From Immersiella caudata (taxonomy: Eukaryota; Ascomycota; Sordariomycetes; Sordariales; Lasiosphaeriaceae), in NCBI GenBank assembly GCA_030512335.1, contig JAULSU010000002.1, positions 4,526,001 to 4,590,000 of the forward strand: a stretch of DNA of 64,000 bases. The letters are read 5' to 3'. Numbering within the stretch: the first letter of the stretch is position 1; each line of letters starts with the position of its first letter. Below the pieces are notes generated by a model. That model saw only the letters and a list, made by a program, of their open reading frames with translations. It had not been told where the DNA came from and did no database searches. This document shows, in pieces, positions 43,409 through 54,061 of this stretch. Position numbers and translations under genes: made by a program.

Positions 43409-44302
43409 CAGTTATATCAGGTATTTTCGAACCAAGGCTTGTTGCGCCCTACAGTAACCCGCTACGGTACTCATAAGTCAGTCATCTCCTCTTCCGGTCA
43501 TAAATGCAACCACACTCAAGCATACCAAAGCCCCTCCAGGTAATTTGACCTCCCCATCCTGCACCACACAAGTCACCACAACAACCGAGATAGCAAACGC
43601 CACCGTCCCAACTATCGAGCGAGGAAATATCCCCAGCGGGTCAGCCTTTTTTTTCTTACCCGCCCTAGAAACGAAATACGAGCGCAGGAACACTTAACGT
43701 CCATGATAAGCGAGCGCCGGGGATAAGCGAGCGCCGCACTTTTTGACGCGCCCCGACCTCCTACCTTCAACATTCCATTTCTCAACCAAAAACCATGTTT
43801 TCAACCTCTAACACAGCCAGAGTAATTCTGGCCGCTGAAGCCGTCAAAAATAACAAACAGCTAAGTAAACGAGGCGTAGCGAAGATTTACGAGGTTAACG
43901 ACAGAACGGTTCGCCGCCGACTTACTGGTATACCTGCACGACGCGATATTCCGGCTAACTCACGTAAGCTTACGGATTTAGAAGAAAATACGATTTTTCA
44001 GTACATAATCGAGCTATATGCACGCGTATTCCACCTTTAGCTTTGTTATGTAGAAGATATAGCTAACCGACTGTTACGTGAACGCGACACCCCTATTAGT
44101 AAAAGCTAGGTTTATAACTTCGTTAAACGCTAGCCAGAGCTTTAAACGCGTTTTACACGTAAATACGATTACCAGAGGGCTAAATGTAAAGATCTAAAGG
44201 TTATTAGTAAGTGGTTTACACTTATGTATAATATGAAAGCTAAATACGGTATCCTTGATAAAGAGACGTATAATTTCGACGAGACCGGCTTTATAATAGG
44301 TA

Positions 44303-44816
44303 TTGAACAGGTGCGGTGATGCACCATAAGACTCAGGGCACAAAAGAATAGAACCACCCCCAAGAACGCCGATGGCGGCCAGTATGGCCGCCAGTAAAGT
44401 AGCTCCTTCTCCGATCGAAGGAGCACGCGTGGGACTGACGTGTGAAAACGAGGACTGACCTGGAGGGAGGCACACAACCGAGTAGGGACAACCGAGTAGG
44501 AACAACCGAGTAGGGACAACTAAGAAAAGGGACCGGGGACTACTACTTCTTCCTCCGATCGAAGGGAGGAGAGGTCACTCAAGCCATTCGCGGGTGCAAC
44601 TCGTGGTGAAATCGCCGATGTCGTCCTTTTTCTCCTTTTTGTTCGCCTGCCTCGAGAAGAAACGCGGTTCGAAGAACCGCGCGGCGCGGCCTTGACGGCG
44701 CGCGCCAAAACTTCGCTAATTACAAAATGGTTACAGCGATATGCACAAAAAAACACCCAAAAGAACCACAAGGGGCGATCGGAACGATCGCCCCGAGTCA
44801 GTATTATCACACCTTT
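44303..44816 (+). mobile_element. Hairpin-rich insertion in the transposase
   Basis: About 510 bp interrupting the transposase right after YNFDETGFIIG. The ends are loosely inverted (AGGTGCGGTGAT... and ...ATTATCACACCT; further in, GACTCAGGGC against GCCCCGAGTC). It contains several perfect or near-perfect hairpins, for example around 44400, 44670 and 44785. A 14-bp tandem repeat (unit ACAACCGAGTAGGG, three copies) lies at 44474-44520. No coding capacity. Confidence 0.55.
44474..44520 (+). repeat. 14-bp tandem repeat
   Basis: Three near-identical copies of ACAACCGAGTAGGG inside the hairpin-rich insertion. Confidence 0.85.
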
Positions 44817-45107
44817 TATAATAGTTACTACCGTAGATGGCTGTAGTAGAGTTAAACAGAGCCAGCCTGGTAATTAATAGTGGGCTATAATGGCTGTGAT
44901 ACACGAGGTGGCTATTCTCCGTACAGAGGTCTCTGCATTACAAAAGGCTAATAAGGGACTTAGTAAGTGACAGAGGGCTAAAAAACGCGTGTACGGCTTG
45001 GAAGGTCACTTACTGTACAGGAGGTATAGGATTTACTGGATTAAATGGCTGTAGGGGAGCAGTTAACTCAGGAAACACACCAAAGTGGTGGTGGTGTAAG
45101 GGGATCT

Positions 45108-45592
45108 TGTTACGACCTCTAGCCTGTCGACGAGCGGTCGGCAGGGTCGCTAGGGATATGGGTGGGGGAGAGAGGAGTGATACAGAGGCAAGCCCTTACA
45201 GACGGGGGTTCACTGGTCAATGGCGGTCGTATGTCACTATAAGACAGAACAACACTCCAGGTGTTGGTGCAGTAGGACACAATCGAAGTTGGTTCAATTG
45301 ACGAGCGAAAACTTGTGTGAGGAACTTTCTGTTCCTCACACTATCGTGGGTATGATGATAGCTATCTATACTAACTAATGATGATGTAACTTGTACCTTG
45401 ATCTGTCGCTCGGTGCCACTCAGGACAGAGCGACAGAGCAAGTGCTCTGTCGATTTTCAATGCTCTGTCCAGAGCGCGCCGAACCCTCAGAGCGGGCAGT
45501 GCGGAGTTCCTCCACACTGTGCTTGATACGGTGGCGCCTGCGGGGACACGTCGGCCCGTTCCGGCCACAAGGGTGGCCCGCAGGTCGTCACA
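45108..45592 (+). mobile_element. Solo LTR with 5-bp target duplication
   Basis: A 485-bp sequence that begins TGTTACGACC and ends GGTCGTCACA (TG...CA, 12-bp terminal inverted repeat with one mismatch in the outer ten). It is flanked on both sides by GATCT (45103-45107 and 45593-45597). These are the marks of a retrotransposon LTR left after recombination between two LTRs. It sits inside the Fot1-like element and therefore inserted later. No gag or pol is present. Confidence 0.85.
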
Positions 45593-46242
45593 GATCTCGT
45601 ATAAAGATTTAGTGTTATAAGGTGTGTGGTAAGGCTGGCCATATTACGTGCACTTACAAGGAGGATGCAGAATCGTCTGGTTCATCTGTTTCTGATTCAG
45701 TTATTATTATTTCCTAGTGTTATGGTTGTGTAATTGAGGATTATTGTGGTAAGGTGATGGAAAGTGCGGCGCTCGCTTGTCTGCGGCGCTCGCTTATCAT
45801 GGACGTTATACAACTCAAACTGCAACGTCAAGCCCCCTCCCCATTACCCGCCCAACCATAACCAACAAGGGCGTATCCAAAGAACCAATTTGAATCGTCG
45901 GCCCGATCACCACCGACATGACCAGATGCATATTGTCCTTGATGACCACAACGAACGCGGTAGCATGCTCGGCGGCGTTGCCGACGATGGGAATCAATAC
46001 CAAGCCTATGAACCTCTTGCTGAGATTGGCGGTTTGGACAAAGTCGTCTGCGCTGTGCCGGGGAAGAAAGTCTGCTCCCTGCCGGCGCCGCTGCCGTCAC
46101 GCATGTTGAACATTGCGCCGAGCAGGAAGCACATGCCGAGTACCAGGAGCATGTTAGAGACATATCCCTTTAAGCTGATGAAGCTACTGGTGTCGCTGAC
46201 AAGCCGATGGTTGTAGACCCATCCTCCTTTACGTGCCATCAA

Positions 46243-47983
46243 GGTATATTTTAAGACATCATACTGTGGGACATCCCATCATGTACTGGTATATCCTGGG
46301 CTAAAATTCAGGACTGACCACGGTCCCAAATTTTGGCTACCTGTTTAGCTAATTTTGAGAACCTATGCAACCTGAACCCCGAGATTTCCCAACTGTAGCT
46401 GACACAAGAGAGGTGCGTACACACTAGAAGGCGTGCGAACGAAGAGTGCGAGAAAGGTGGTAGGTTACGTAGATCGTAAGCAGATAAAAGATGCATCAGT
46501 GCAGATGAATGCAAAGCAGTATTATTATTGTTACTGCCGTAACAAAGGAACTATCTTAGTGCCGTATGACAGTCTTATATATCTACAGTCTGACTGTTAG
46601 TATCCAATGATATCCCTTGTTGGTTGCTCTGTATGCTCTGTGTGCTCTGTGTGTTTCCTCCCAGATCGGACAGAGCACTTTCCAATTAGTTCGTCGCCTG
46701 TTTTCGTATGTCTTGCTTTCATTAGTTCGGCTATCCCCATAATCCGATGGATGCCTCAGGTTATAGGTAGTTGCTTCTTGATTCGTGACAATACTGGGAT
46801 GTAGTAGTTATGTATCCATACGAATATGATCCAAAAGTTTCTCACGGCATTTATCCTTTTCGTGCCGTCTTTTGGCGCTACTTCTTCGTATTAATGCTAT
46901 CTTATCGATCAGAGTTACCTTAAAAAACGATGTAGAGAGTACTGTATGATTAGTAGGCGTTGATGAACATTTGGACTGAAAATATAAAGTCTAAGTTTTA
47001 GGCTACTGAGTTACAAATTTGGGGGGTCTAAACCTGTCCTAGTCTAATTCCACAAGTCACAGGCCAAGAAATCGGCCCAGGTAAAGCAAAGGCTGTGATC
47101 TGGGCTACGTCGAGGCGGGTAAATCTGTTCTCTAAGCGACTGGTGAACCAATTGTAGCAGTGAAGATATTACTATCGCCGAACTTCCCGGAGGTAACACT
47201 GTTCCCCCAAACCGTATTTCTCCCAGAGGAAGTCTGGGCAACTGCATCGGGGCCAGTATTAGGAGATCCTAGAAAGTAGGCCATCTAGGATTAGCGCTCC
47301 TCAGTATTGCTCACGCAATTAGCTAGGATGACATGCTCCTCGAGCCCCTGAAGGTGCAGCCTCCGAGTTCATATGTTGAGCGGTTGATTAAGCCGAAGAG
47401 ATGTTGCTAGGGATAGCACAGACAGTAGTACTAGTGTGAAGGCCCCGGATTGTCTGTCTCGCGTTATGGCACGTGTCTTTGGTGTTCAACAGGAATGATC
47501 CTTTGTATGACGTCTGTCGACTGAGACCTAGTTGGAGGTGTATTTGCGTGGGGAGGGAGTCGCGCCGGCATTTGTAAGAAGAGAAAAGATCGGCGCAGTT
47601 TAAACTGAGCCCCGGAAATTATTCGCAACTATGTAGCGCCGCCATTTCGATAGTCTCAGCCTCGGAGAAAGTAGGATCATGCCGGCGACATTTTTGTAGG
47701 TGTCGAATAGAGCACCGGAGCAGAGGGCTGCGCAGCCGTGGTAAAATTTCCCGCGAGGCATCACACCTTTCGCTAGTTCCTGACTGGCGGCAGCTTTCCT
47801 CAGCCTTATCCATGCACGGTGACCGAGATGGCCGCTTGGTCTGCCAGCGCTGAAGTGGTTCAAGTTAGGACAGGGCCGAGACTATGAACCATCCGTCACG
47901 TCAATTTTTGTCAAGGCGCAGCGCACCCCCCACAGAATTCAAGGTTTCCAGCTTTTCACCGAGGAAACCTTGAGTCTTTCCGC
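46243..47983. other. Gene-poor AT-rich stretch
   Basis: About 1.7 kb between the exchanger relic and the metallophosphoesterase. AT-rich from ~46500 to 47040, with a small CTCTGTRTG repeat at 46629-46655. No gene recognised. Confidence 0.5.
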
Positions 47984-48148
47984 GTGCATTTCGCCGGACG
48001 CGGTATAAGTTCGCTTGTCCTCCAGGAGACTTTGCAGCATTTCTTGCCCAGTTCTTCCACTTCAGTCCACGACACCAAATCACCTTGGGCACGATTCGAT
48101 CTCCAAAAATACGACCTGCACCGACCTTGGCTGCGCCCGTCAATCCAA

Positions 48149-49075
48149 ATGGCCACCACCTTTCTCATTCCCTCGGATACACATGACGATGCGTTTCCAG
48201 ACCCATCGTCACTTCCAAAGGCCGACGTCGTTCTCCATTGCGGAGACCTCACCATGATTGGAGGACTCGGCAACTACAAGAAAGCCATCGTGAAGATCAA
48301 TGCTCTCGATGCCGAACTCAAGTTGGTCATTGCCGGTATGTTCTCGTTTTGCATCCATTCCATTTGTATTGCAGCGAAGATTCTGAGTCTTTTTTTTTTT
48401 TTTTTTTTGCCAGGAAACCCTGATGTCTCTCTCGACCCCAAATGGTGGCAGACCAACCTTGACGACGACGACGACGACCCCGCAGAGCCTTCCAAGGCCC
48501 TCGAGTTGTTCAAGGCTGAGAACACAAACGGTCTCCACTTTTTGGAGGAGGGCACGCACACATTCACATTGAGCGGCAACCGAACCTTCACAATTTACGT
48601 GTCGCCCTACACTCCAGAGTTCAACGGTTACGCGTTTGCGTACGGACCGGACGAAAACCGCTTCGGCCTCAGCGCAAAAGAATCGATCCCAGCTAACGTG
48701 GATATTGTCATGGCCCACGGTCCACCGCTGCTTCCTTCCTCGGTCTACGAGCTTGACATCAACAGAGAGGGCCAACATTGCGGCTGCCCAATGCTATACG
48801 CCGCAGTTCGCGAAGCGAAGCCTAAGGTGCACTGTTTCGGCCACCTTCACGAGGGCTACGGAGTCCAGGACGTCTCGTGGAGCTCTGGGACAGACGTAGA
48901 GGATGACTCGGGTGCTGATGAAATAGTTGGAGCAGTGCGCAAGAATTCAGAGGAAACTGTGCTTGCGGGTGCTGTGGGACACACGCTGCTTGTCAACGCA
49001 GCCATCATGAACCATGGAGAGGAGGAGAACAACAGGCCATGGCTTGTCAGCTTGGACCTTGAACGCACGGAGTAG
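48149..49075 (+). CDS. Metallophosphoesterase with altered GNHD motif
   Basis: Exon 1 is 48149-48335 and exon 2 is 48414-49075, phase 1, for 282 aa. The calcineurin-like fold is shown by SDTHD (9-13), HCGDLTMIGG, AGNPD (62-66), MAHGPP and FGHLHEG. These supply most metal ligands of the two-metal centre. The third motif is normally GNHD; here His is replaced by Pro (codon CCT), which removes the usual catalytic acid. The enzyme may be inactive or altered. The intron ends with a T19 tract just before GCCAG. The Met at 48149 aligns with the family start; the open frame upstream from 47984 is 5' UTR. Confidence 0.85.
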   Translation: MATTFLIPSDTHDDAFPDPSSLPKADVVLHCGDLTMIGGLGNYKKAIVKINALDAELKLVIAGMFSFCIHSICIAAKILSLFFFFFLPGNPDVSLDPKWWQTNLDDDDDDPAEPSKALELFKAENTNGLHFLEEGTHTFTLSGNRTFTIYVSPYTPEFNGYAFAYGPDENRFGLSAKESIPANVDIVMAHGPPLLPSSVYELDINREGQHCGCPMLYAAVREAKPKVHCFGHLHEGYGVQDVSWSSGTDVEDDSGADEIVGAVRKNSEETVLAGAVGHTLLVNAAIMNHGEEENNRPWLVSLDLERTE

Positions 49076-49465
49076 ATAGTTCAACGCATTTGACATCCGT
49101 CATCGAGAATCGATGAATTTTGGATCAATTTTGCATGATCCAAGACTTTCTGTAGATACTTCTCTGAGGTAGAGCGAGATTCCACAATGGTCTGCGAACA
49201 AGTCTCGTTGAGAAGTTCGGAACTGGAAATCGTTCCTTCTTGATTTAAAAGAACTAGTGAGCCAAATAAACTTGAACTATGAGAAACAATTTGCTTGCCT
49301 AGGTTCCTACTTCCAACCTCCAGCGCTTTCTTCACGCCGTCTTCCGTATCAACCAACTGCGAAATTATTTCGACGTACGTAACAACTTCTTCAATTTCCT
49401 CAATACGATCGTCTCGCTCTCACTTCTAACTCGATTTCTATTCTAGATACCATCTCCAGCACAAA

Positions 49466-49803
49466 ATGGCTTCGGATACCGGCGGCTCGCCCCGCAAAAG
49501 CATCATCGGCTTTTTTTTTTTTTTTTTTTTTTTTTTTCGCCCGCCCCTGCCGACTAGAAGTCCTTAGGCAAAAGCGCCGGCTCCCCTTCCAAGCGCCAGC
49601 GAGCCCGCAAGGTTTTGGAGAACTTGGCCTCTCCGAATCCCGATGAAAGCGCTGTGGATGTTGGCGTTGGCACCTTGACCAGTCTTGTCGCCACTCTTCG
49701 AAACGGCTGGCCTCCCCAGCCTTCGAGGCAGGAAGATCATGCGTGTTTCTGGTCGCGAGACTTTGTTGCCGCTGTGAGTACTAGTACATTGTCCAATAGG
49801 CTT
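49466..49803 (+). pseudogene. Truncated unknown gene ending at a repeat
   Basis: The ATG at 49466 starts MASDTGGSPRKSIIG and then runs into 27 T. After TTAG at 49569 the text resumes GKSAGSPSKRQRARKVLENLASPNPDES ... WSRDFVAAV, followed by a good donor (GTGAGT at ~49773). A donor for the first junction is missing, as if the poly(T) replaced it. Upstream, GTACGT ... TTCTAAC ... TTCTAG looks like a 5'-UTR intron (about 49374-49447). Downstream exons are replaced by the F-box-like duplication from 49866. Family unknown. Confidence 0.4.
49511..49537 (+). repeat. Poly(T) tract, 27 nt
   Basis: Uninterrupted T run within the truncated gene at 49.5 kb. Confidence 0.9.
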
Positions 49804-49865
49804 AGAGCCTGCAACTGAACTTTCTTAGATGTAATTGGATATCGGACTCAAGCTAACGTGTTTGT

Positions 49866-50298
49866 CAGCACTCCCTAATCAGCCCCGCCGCCTCTTTATC
49901 TTCTTTTACCATCTTCCCGACACTCCCTCGATTTCTCCCTCCTCCTCTCCATCTCCCTCACCCCATCGCACGCCTCACTTATCCGTAGTCTAACTTACAC
50001 TCCTTTCTATCTTGACGAGGTCGTATTTCGCGGGTATGATCACCTCCTGAAGCATTTTCAGGTTACGGGGTCTGGATCGGGTGTTACAGCTTTACTGCCC
50101 GTTACCTAGCCCTGAGGTGATGAAGGTTTCTTACTACGCAGCGGTGCTGGAATCCAAAGGGATAGAGGAGGTTATGAGTAGCGAAGGAATGGAAGAGAGG
50201 ACGTCTAGGGAGGTGTTGCCGAGACTAAAGGGGTTAGAGGAGGTGTTACCGAGATTAAAGGTGCTAAAGGAGGTGCGGGTGTGGAATGGGGCTGGGTT
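49866..50298 (+). repeat. Dispersed duplication, copy A (F-box-like gene segment)
   Basis: About 430 bp nearly identical (roughly 85-90% by eye) to 56608-57048. It corresponds to the middle of an F-box-like gene whose 5' end is present only in copy B. Copy A ends at TTTCATGTCGAG and passes directly into an exchanger-like fragment (50300-50440), itself a second copy of 46130-46250. Confidence 0.8.
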
Positions 50299-50299
50299 T

Positions 50300-50440
50300 C
50301 ATGTCGAGCAGGAAGCACATGCCAAGCATCAGGAGTGTGTTAGAGACATATCCCTTTAAGCTGATGAAGCTACTGGGTATCGCTGACAAGCCGATGGTTG
50401 TAGACCCATCCTCCTTTACGTGCCCATCAAGGAGAACGAA
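50300..50440 (-). pseudogene. VCX-like exchanger fragment, second copy
   Basis: The minus strand reads SFISLKGYVSNTLLMLGMCFLL, matching the exchanger relic at 46.1-46.25 kb nearly base for base. Joined directly to the F-box-like duplication, so the two repeats share a breakpoint. Confidence 0.65.
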
Positions 50441-50540
50441 TCCACAAAAGCCGATGAAGCCCCCCCACCCCCCCAGAAAAGAAACCATGGGACCGCTCCT
50501 ACCACACGACTACTCCAGCAGGACCGCTCAGCAGTACTTT

Positions 50541-53500
50541 CTAAGCACTAGGAGGAAGTCTGCCAATGTCGGTATATGAGCCGGTATCCTCGTCCACTTC
50601 CGTGTTGCCTGATGACATATTCCGGTTACCTCCGACCGGGTAGAACGAGCCACCGTCGAACGAATAAGCGTTCATGTCCGTGCTCAGCGGCCCTGGGGTG
50701 TCCGTCATTGACGCACTCCAAGCCCCGATATTGTCAAGCTCGCCGAAGACGTTGCTGGACATCTGAAAATTATCAGAACCCGTTGGTTCGCTCCCTGTTC
50801 CCGATAGAAATGTAGGGGCAGACATCCCACCCATGATCGGTACACCCTGTTGTTGCATGAAGATGGCGCTTGCATCGTTGACTGGGAGGGCTTGAGGCTG
50901 AGGGTTTGAGGGCCTGCCAGCGGGCAGAATGGTCCAGTCTTGACCTCTTGGTTGGCGTTGATTGTTCACTCGGGGCTGTGGCTGGGAATCTGTGGGCCTG
51001 GACACATCGACCCAGCCCTGGTCTGTGTGTCGGGGGTGGATGGTTTGATGCTGTTGTGGCGGTGGGGGGAACTGGAGCAATGCATGTGGGGGTTGTGCCA
51101 AAGCCTGGTTTGAGCTCATCCTAGGGCGTTTTGCCGACATGACCGAGTCCTCTGGAGCAGAAGACCTCTTGGAGCCCAGTTTTTGTTGAAGAGATGTCTC
51201 ATATTTAGTGAAGGCTTGATCCTGAGAGCGTTGAACTAGTTCTATAATCGCGTTTGCCATGGCCGGCGTAATCTTGGATATTTCCTGTTGAAGGTCGGGC
51301 AAAGCGGCGTTCATGTATCTCCGAAGCTCCGAACATGTCGTCTCCTCGGGCGGCTCAAAGTCTGTTTTATATTTCGCCCATTAGCTTCCATCCACATCCA
51401 ACTTACTTCGTATGACAATGTCACGGCTAGAGGCCCTCAAGTGTAAGAAACGAAGAGAAAGAGAAAAACAAACGAAAAAGACGAAAACGCATCGCATTAT
51501 CGTACCAGGTATAGGAATGGCTGTTTCTGCGGGAAACAGCGCGCGGTAAAGAATTTCCCAGGATGGAATTCTGTCTTCTTCCCTTCTGGAATTCAGGCGG
51601 CGCACGACATGGGCGCTCATCCCGTCGTCCGGGTTGACTCCATCGGTGGGTGCCGCATTGCGAACCTCGCAAGGGGGTTGCGAGAGATTGTGTTGATCAA
51701 GAGCCTCCACGTTACGGAAACCCTCCTTGCATCTCGAACACTCGATCGGGGTCGGGTTGTGCTTGTCCCTGAGGTGGCGCCTGCACGGATGAATTAGTGC
51801 GATGAAGTCCTGAGCCGAAGCAAGTTCCTTACTTGAGTCGGTCGAACGTCCTCCAGCCAGTTGTTGCGCACTGCTTGTACCGCTTGTTGCTGATGCTGAA
51901 ACGCTGGGGGTTGTGTTTCCGGTACGGGCAGCTCCACCGAAACTCAGCGGGCGGGTCCTTGCCATGAGCAAGTCCTCCCTGTCCAGGCTTGGTGGGACCG
52001 TTTCCCCCGAAACCTTGACTTCCGTGGCCTGAGTTGGAGGCTCCCTGCCCTCCTAGCCCAGCCCTTCTGTCTCCAGGCGCTCCGGAAGACCCCGTGAAGC
52101 CCCCGCCGCTGGGTTCGGGAGTGAAGGTCGGAGAAGGGCCGGTAGTGCCTCTCCCGGTGCATTGAACAATGCGTGGGGCCGCACTCAGCTCGTTGAGCAG
52201 CTCGTAAACGAAGTCAGTAACGGCGGTTCCAACAGCCTGACCGATGGCGTCGAGATCGGCGTTGCTCGTCGCACGGGTTGGGCCTCCACAGTACCTCAAG
52301 ACGATGTCGCACACTCTGCTAATCATCTCGTCGGCAATGGCGTCCTCGTCGTCCGAGCCGCCGCTTTCCGCATCTTCATCATCGGTAGATTGGTCCTCAG
52401 ACTGGCTTCGCGAGGCTGCTGAGGTGCGACTGGACACTCTAGAAGTGTCCATCGGCGAGAGTGTCGAATCTGGCGTCAATGTTCTCCTGTCATCTTCATC
52501 AACTTCCATAGACGCCCGTTCCTCCTCCTCCTTCTTCTGAACCTCTGCGGCAGTCCTGAGCTTTGCAGTCCCGCTGCCCGCCAGTGGCAACTCCATGCCG
52601 AGGATGGCCAGCTGCTCTTGGTTTGTACAGTCGACTCTGCAAAAGAACCCTCGCTCTCCGCGCCTCACGGCCAACAGCAGTGACGACGGGGGGCAGACGT
52701 CCCGGTGTACGATCTGTTCGCCGCCCAAACCCCTGTCGTGAAACATGTTCGACCAGTCTCCAAATCCAAGCAACTCATGAGGGATGCTGCCAATATCCGC
52801 TGTTCCTGGGGACCGGCTCCACGAACAATCGGGTCCGAAGTAGGAAATGCCAGTGTTCCCCCTGACGCGTCGCTGGCAGCTAGACATGGTCTGCTCCAGG
52901 AAAAAGACGAAGATGTCAGTCATGCTAGACCAAATTCTGACTTGGGTTGCCTCGTGATCCGGAATGAGATTCCGAGTTTCGAGCTTGACGCGCTCGCGAA
53001 ACACATCGAGACGCTGCTTGATCTCAAAAAAATACTCCTCGAGCTCGATAGGCGGCTCCCAATCTGTTCACGCAGGACGTTAGCATCCACTGAAAATCGC
53101 CAGGGCTTAAGAGTGCCGCGCCTGTCACGAACCTGCATTTGGCACTGGCTCCAGCCTCCCAAAAAGCACTTTGTACATGGCTTCCCACGTCGGCTGCTTC
53201 TGGGGGGTTGGGCACGCCATATCGTTGATCTTTTCCATGACTTCGACCCCCATGCGGCTGCTGCTGATGTTGCATGTGCACTCATTTCCGGCCGCGGCCC
53301 TGGACGGGCATCGTTCTCCGTGGCCGGCTTGCGGGGCATGATTGCGATTGAGGTGCTCCCTGTGGTTGCACATGGTTAGCGTGTACGGCGGCTTGCTTGC
53401 GACAAAACTCGGAAGTGGGGGGTGGGGCGCCGGGGGGGGGGGGGGGGGGGGGGGGGGGTTACTTGAGTTTTCCAAAAGTTCGGAAAGGCAGGTGCGAGCA

Positions 53501-54061
53501 AGAGAAATGGTCCCGGACGTTGAATAGCAGCGGGTCGTGCTTGCGGAACGGACAAGCCCATCCCCTCGACTCCTCGACAGCATCTGCGCCCGTTGCTGGC
53601 CGGTCGGGTGATTGGGGACTGGGACCTTCAGGTCCGTCACCCTCGCCGCCTCCGAGCTTCCCTCCAACGCTGCAGTCGTGTCCGCAATTTGTCCCTTGGT
53701 TTACTGTTGTACCGTCGTCTGAGAAGTCTGACCCCAGGCAATTGGCATCATGTGGGCCCCGGGTCTGGTGGGGGTCATCCGCCCCGGCCGAGTAGACAGG
53801 TACCTCGTCATGGCCCTTGGCTTCCACGTGGATGGGGAACCCAACGGCGGGCACCGGAACATAGAAGGGCGGGACCATGCCGTCGCCAGCCTCTGACTCG
53901 AGGTCTGTTGCCGTCGCAGAGTGGACTAAGCTTGGGCAAGGCGATGAGTCTCTGACGGTGTCGCTGTCGTACTCGGCCGGGGAAGCACCAGGGCATCCGT
54001 GGAGGGAGAGATTGGATTTCGCTTGAGGGCTGAAGCCTAAGGCTTTGATGGTGCTCGACAT
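50541..54061 (-). CDS. Two-module C2H2-like zinc-finger protein
   Basis: Five exons: 54061-53463, 53359-53133, 53063-51833, 51780-51506 and 51361-50541; all phases agree, total about 1050 aa. The protein repeats one architecture twice: a disordered acidic head, then WACPFRKHDP ... FGKLK|EHLNRNH, a TWEAMYKVLFG helix, and DWEPPIELEEYFFE. A second copy follows: WSCPYRKHNP ... FDRLK|RHLRDKHNP, CSRCKEGF, SWEILYRALFP and DFEPPEETTCSELRRY. Introns fall at the same places in both copies. It belongs to the common fungal 'CPF.K..P' C2H2-like family, usually with one module. The tail is Gln/Pro-rich and helical. Probably nuclear; function unknown. Two adjacent genes remain possible, but exon 3 is open throughout. 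Confidence 0.75.
53432..53458 (+). repeat. Poly(G) tract in intron 1
   Basis: 27 consecutive G (C on the coding strand) right after the donor of intron 1 of the two-module gene; GCTAAC branch and CCACAG acceptor follow normally. Confidence 0.9.

Larger units (their letters stand above)
43697..45806 (+). mobile_element. Fot1/pogo-type DNA transposon, degenerate
   Basis: A 2110-bp element with TA target duplications (43695-43696, 45807-45808) and 44-bp TIRs (43697-43740 and 45763-45806; 41 of 44 match; starts ACGTCCATGATA). Each TIR contains AAGCGAGCGCCG twice. The transposase starts at 43795 with a helix-turn-helix (ARVILAAEAV ... VNDRTVRRRL), then WVYNFVKR-like text with TAG and TAA codons, and YNFDETGF around the first catalytic Asp. 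The catalytic centre after QPGN is deleted. The C-terminus keeps ALQKANKGLSK and a zinc knuckle (CGKAGH). Two other elements interrupt it. Stops stand at expected Trp and Gln codons, as RIP would cause. Non-autonomous. Confidence 0.85.
43478..46242 (-). pseudogene. Calcium/proton exchanger (VCX-like) relic split by transposon
   Basis: Two halves of a CAX/VCX-type vacuolar Ca2+/H+ antiporter on the minus strand. The right part (46242-45815) reads SLKGYVSNMLLVLGMCFLLGAMFN and then (shifted) LIPIVGNAAEHATAFVVVIKDN...IGPTIQI, the conserved second alpha-repeat helix. The reading stops at the Fot1-like element in LTLQFELYN. The left part (43693-43478) resumes with VAFAISVVVVTCVVQDGEV, the next helix. 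There are frameshifts in the right half. A further fragment with the same GYVSN..L.LGMCFLL segment lies at 50300-50440. Dead gene. Confidence 0.7.

Noticed and set aside
49081..49453. Minus-strand ~120-aa helical protein convergent with the phosphoesterase
   Set aside because: Protein-like text exists, but it needs a frameshift near 49410, overlaps a plausible plus-strand 5'-UTR intron, and its ATG would lie 12 bp from the plus-strand ATG.
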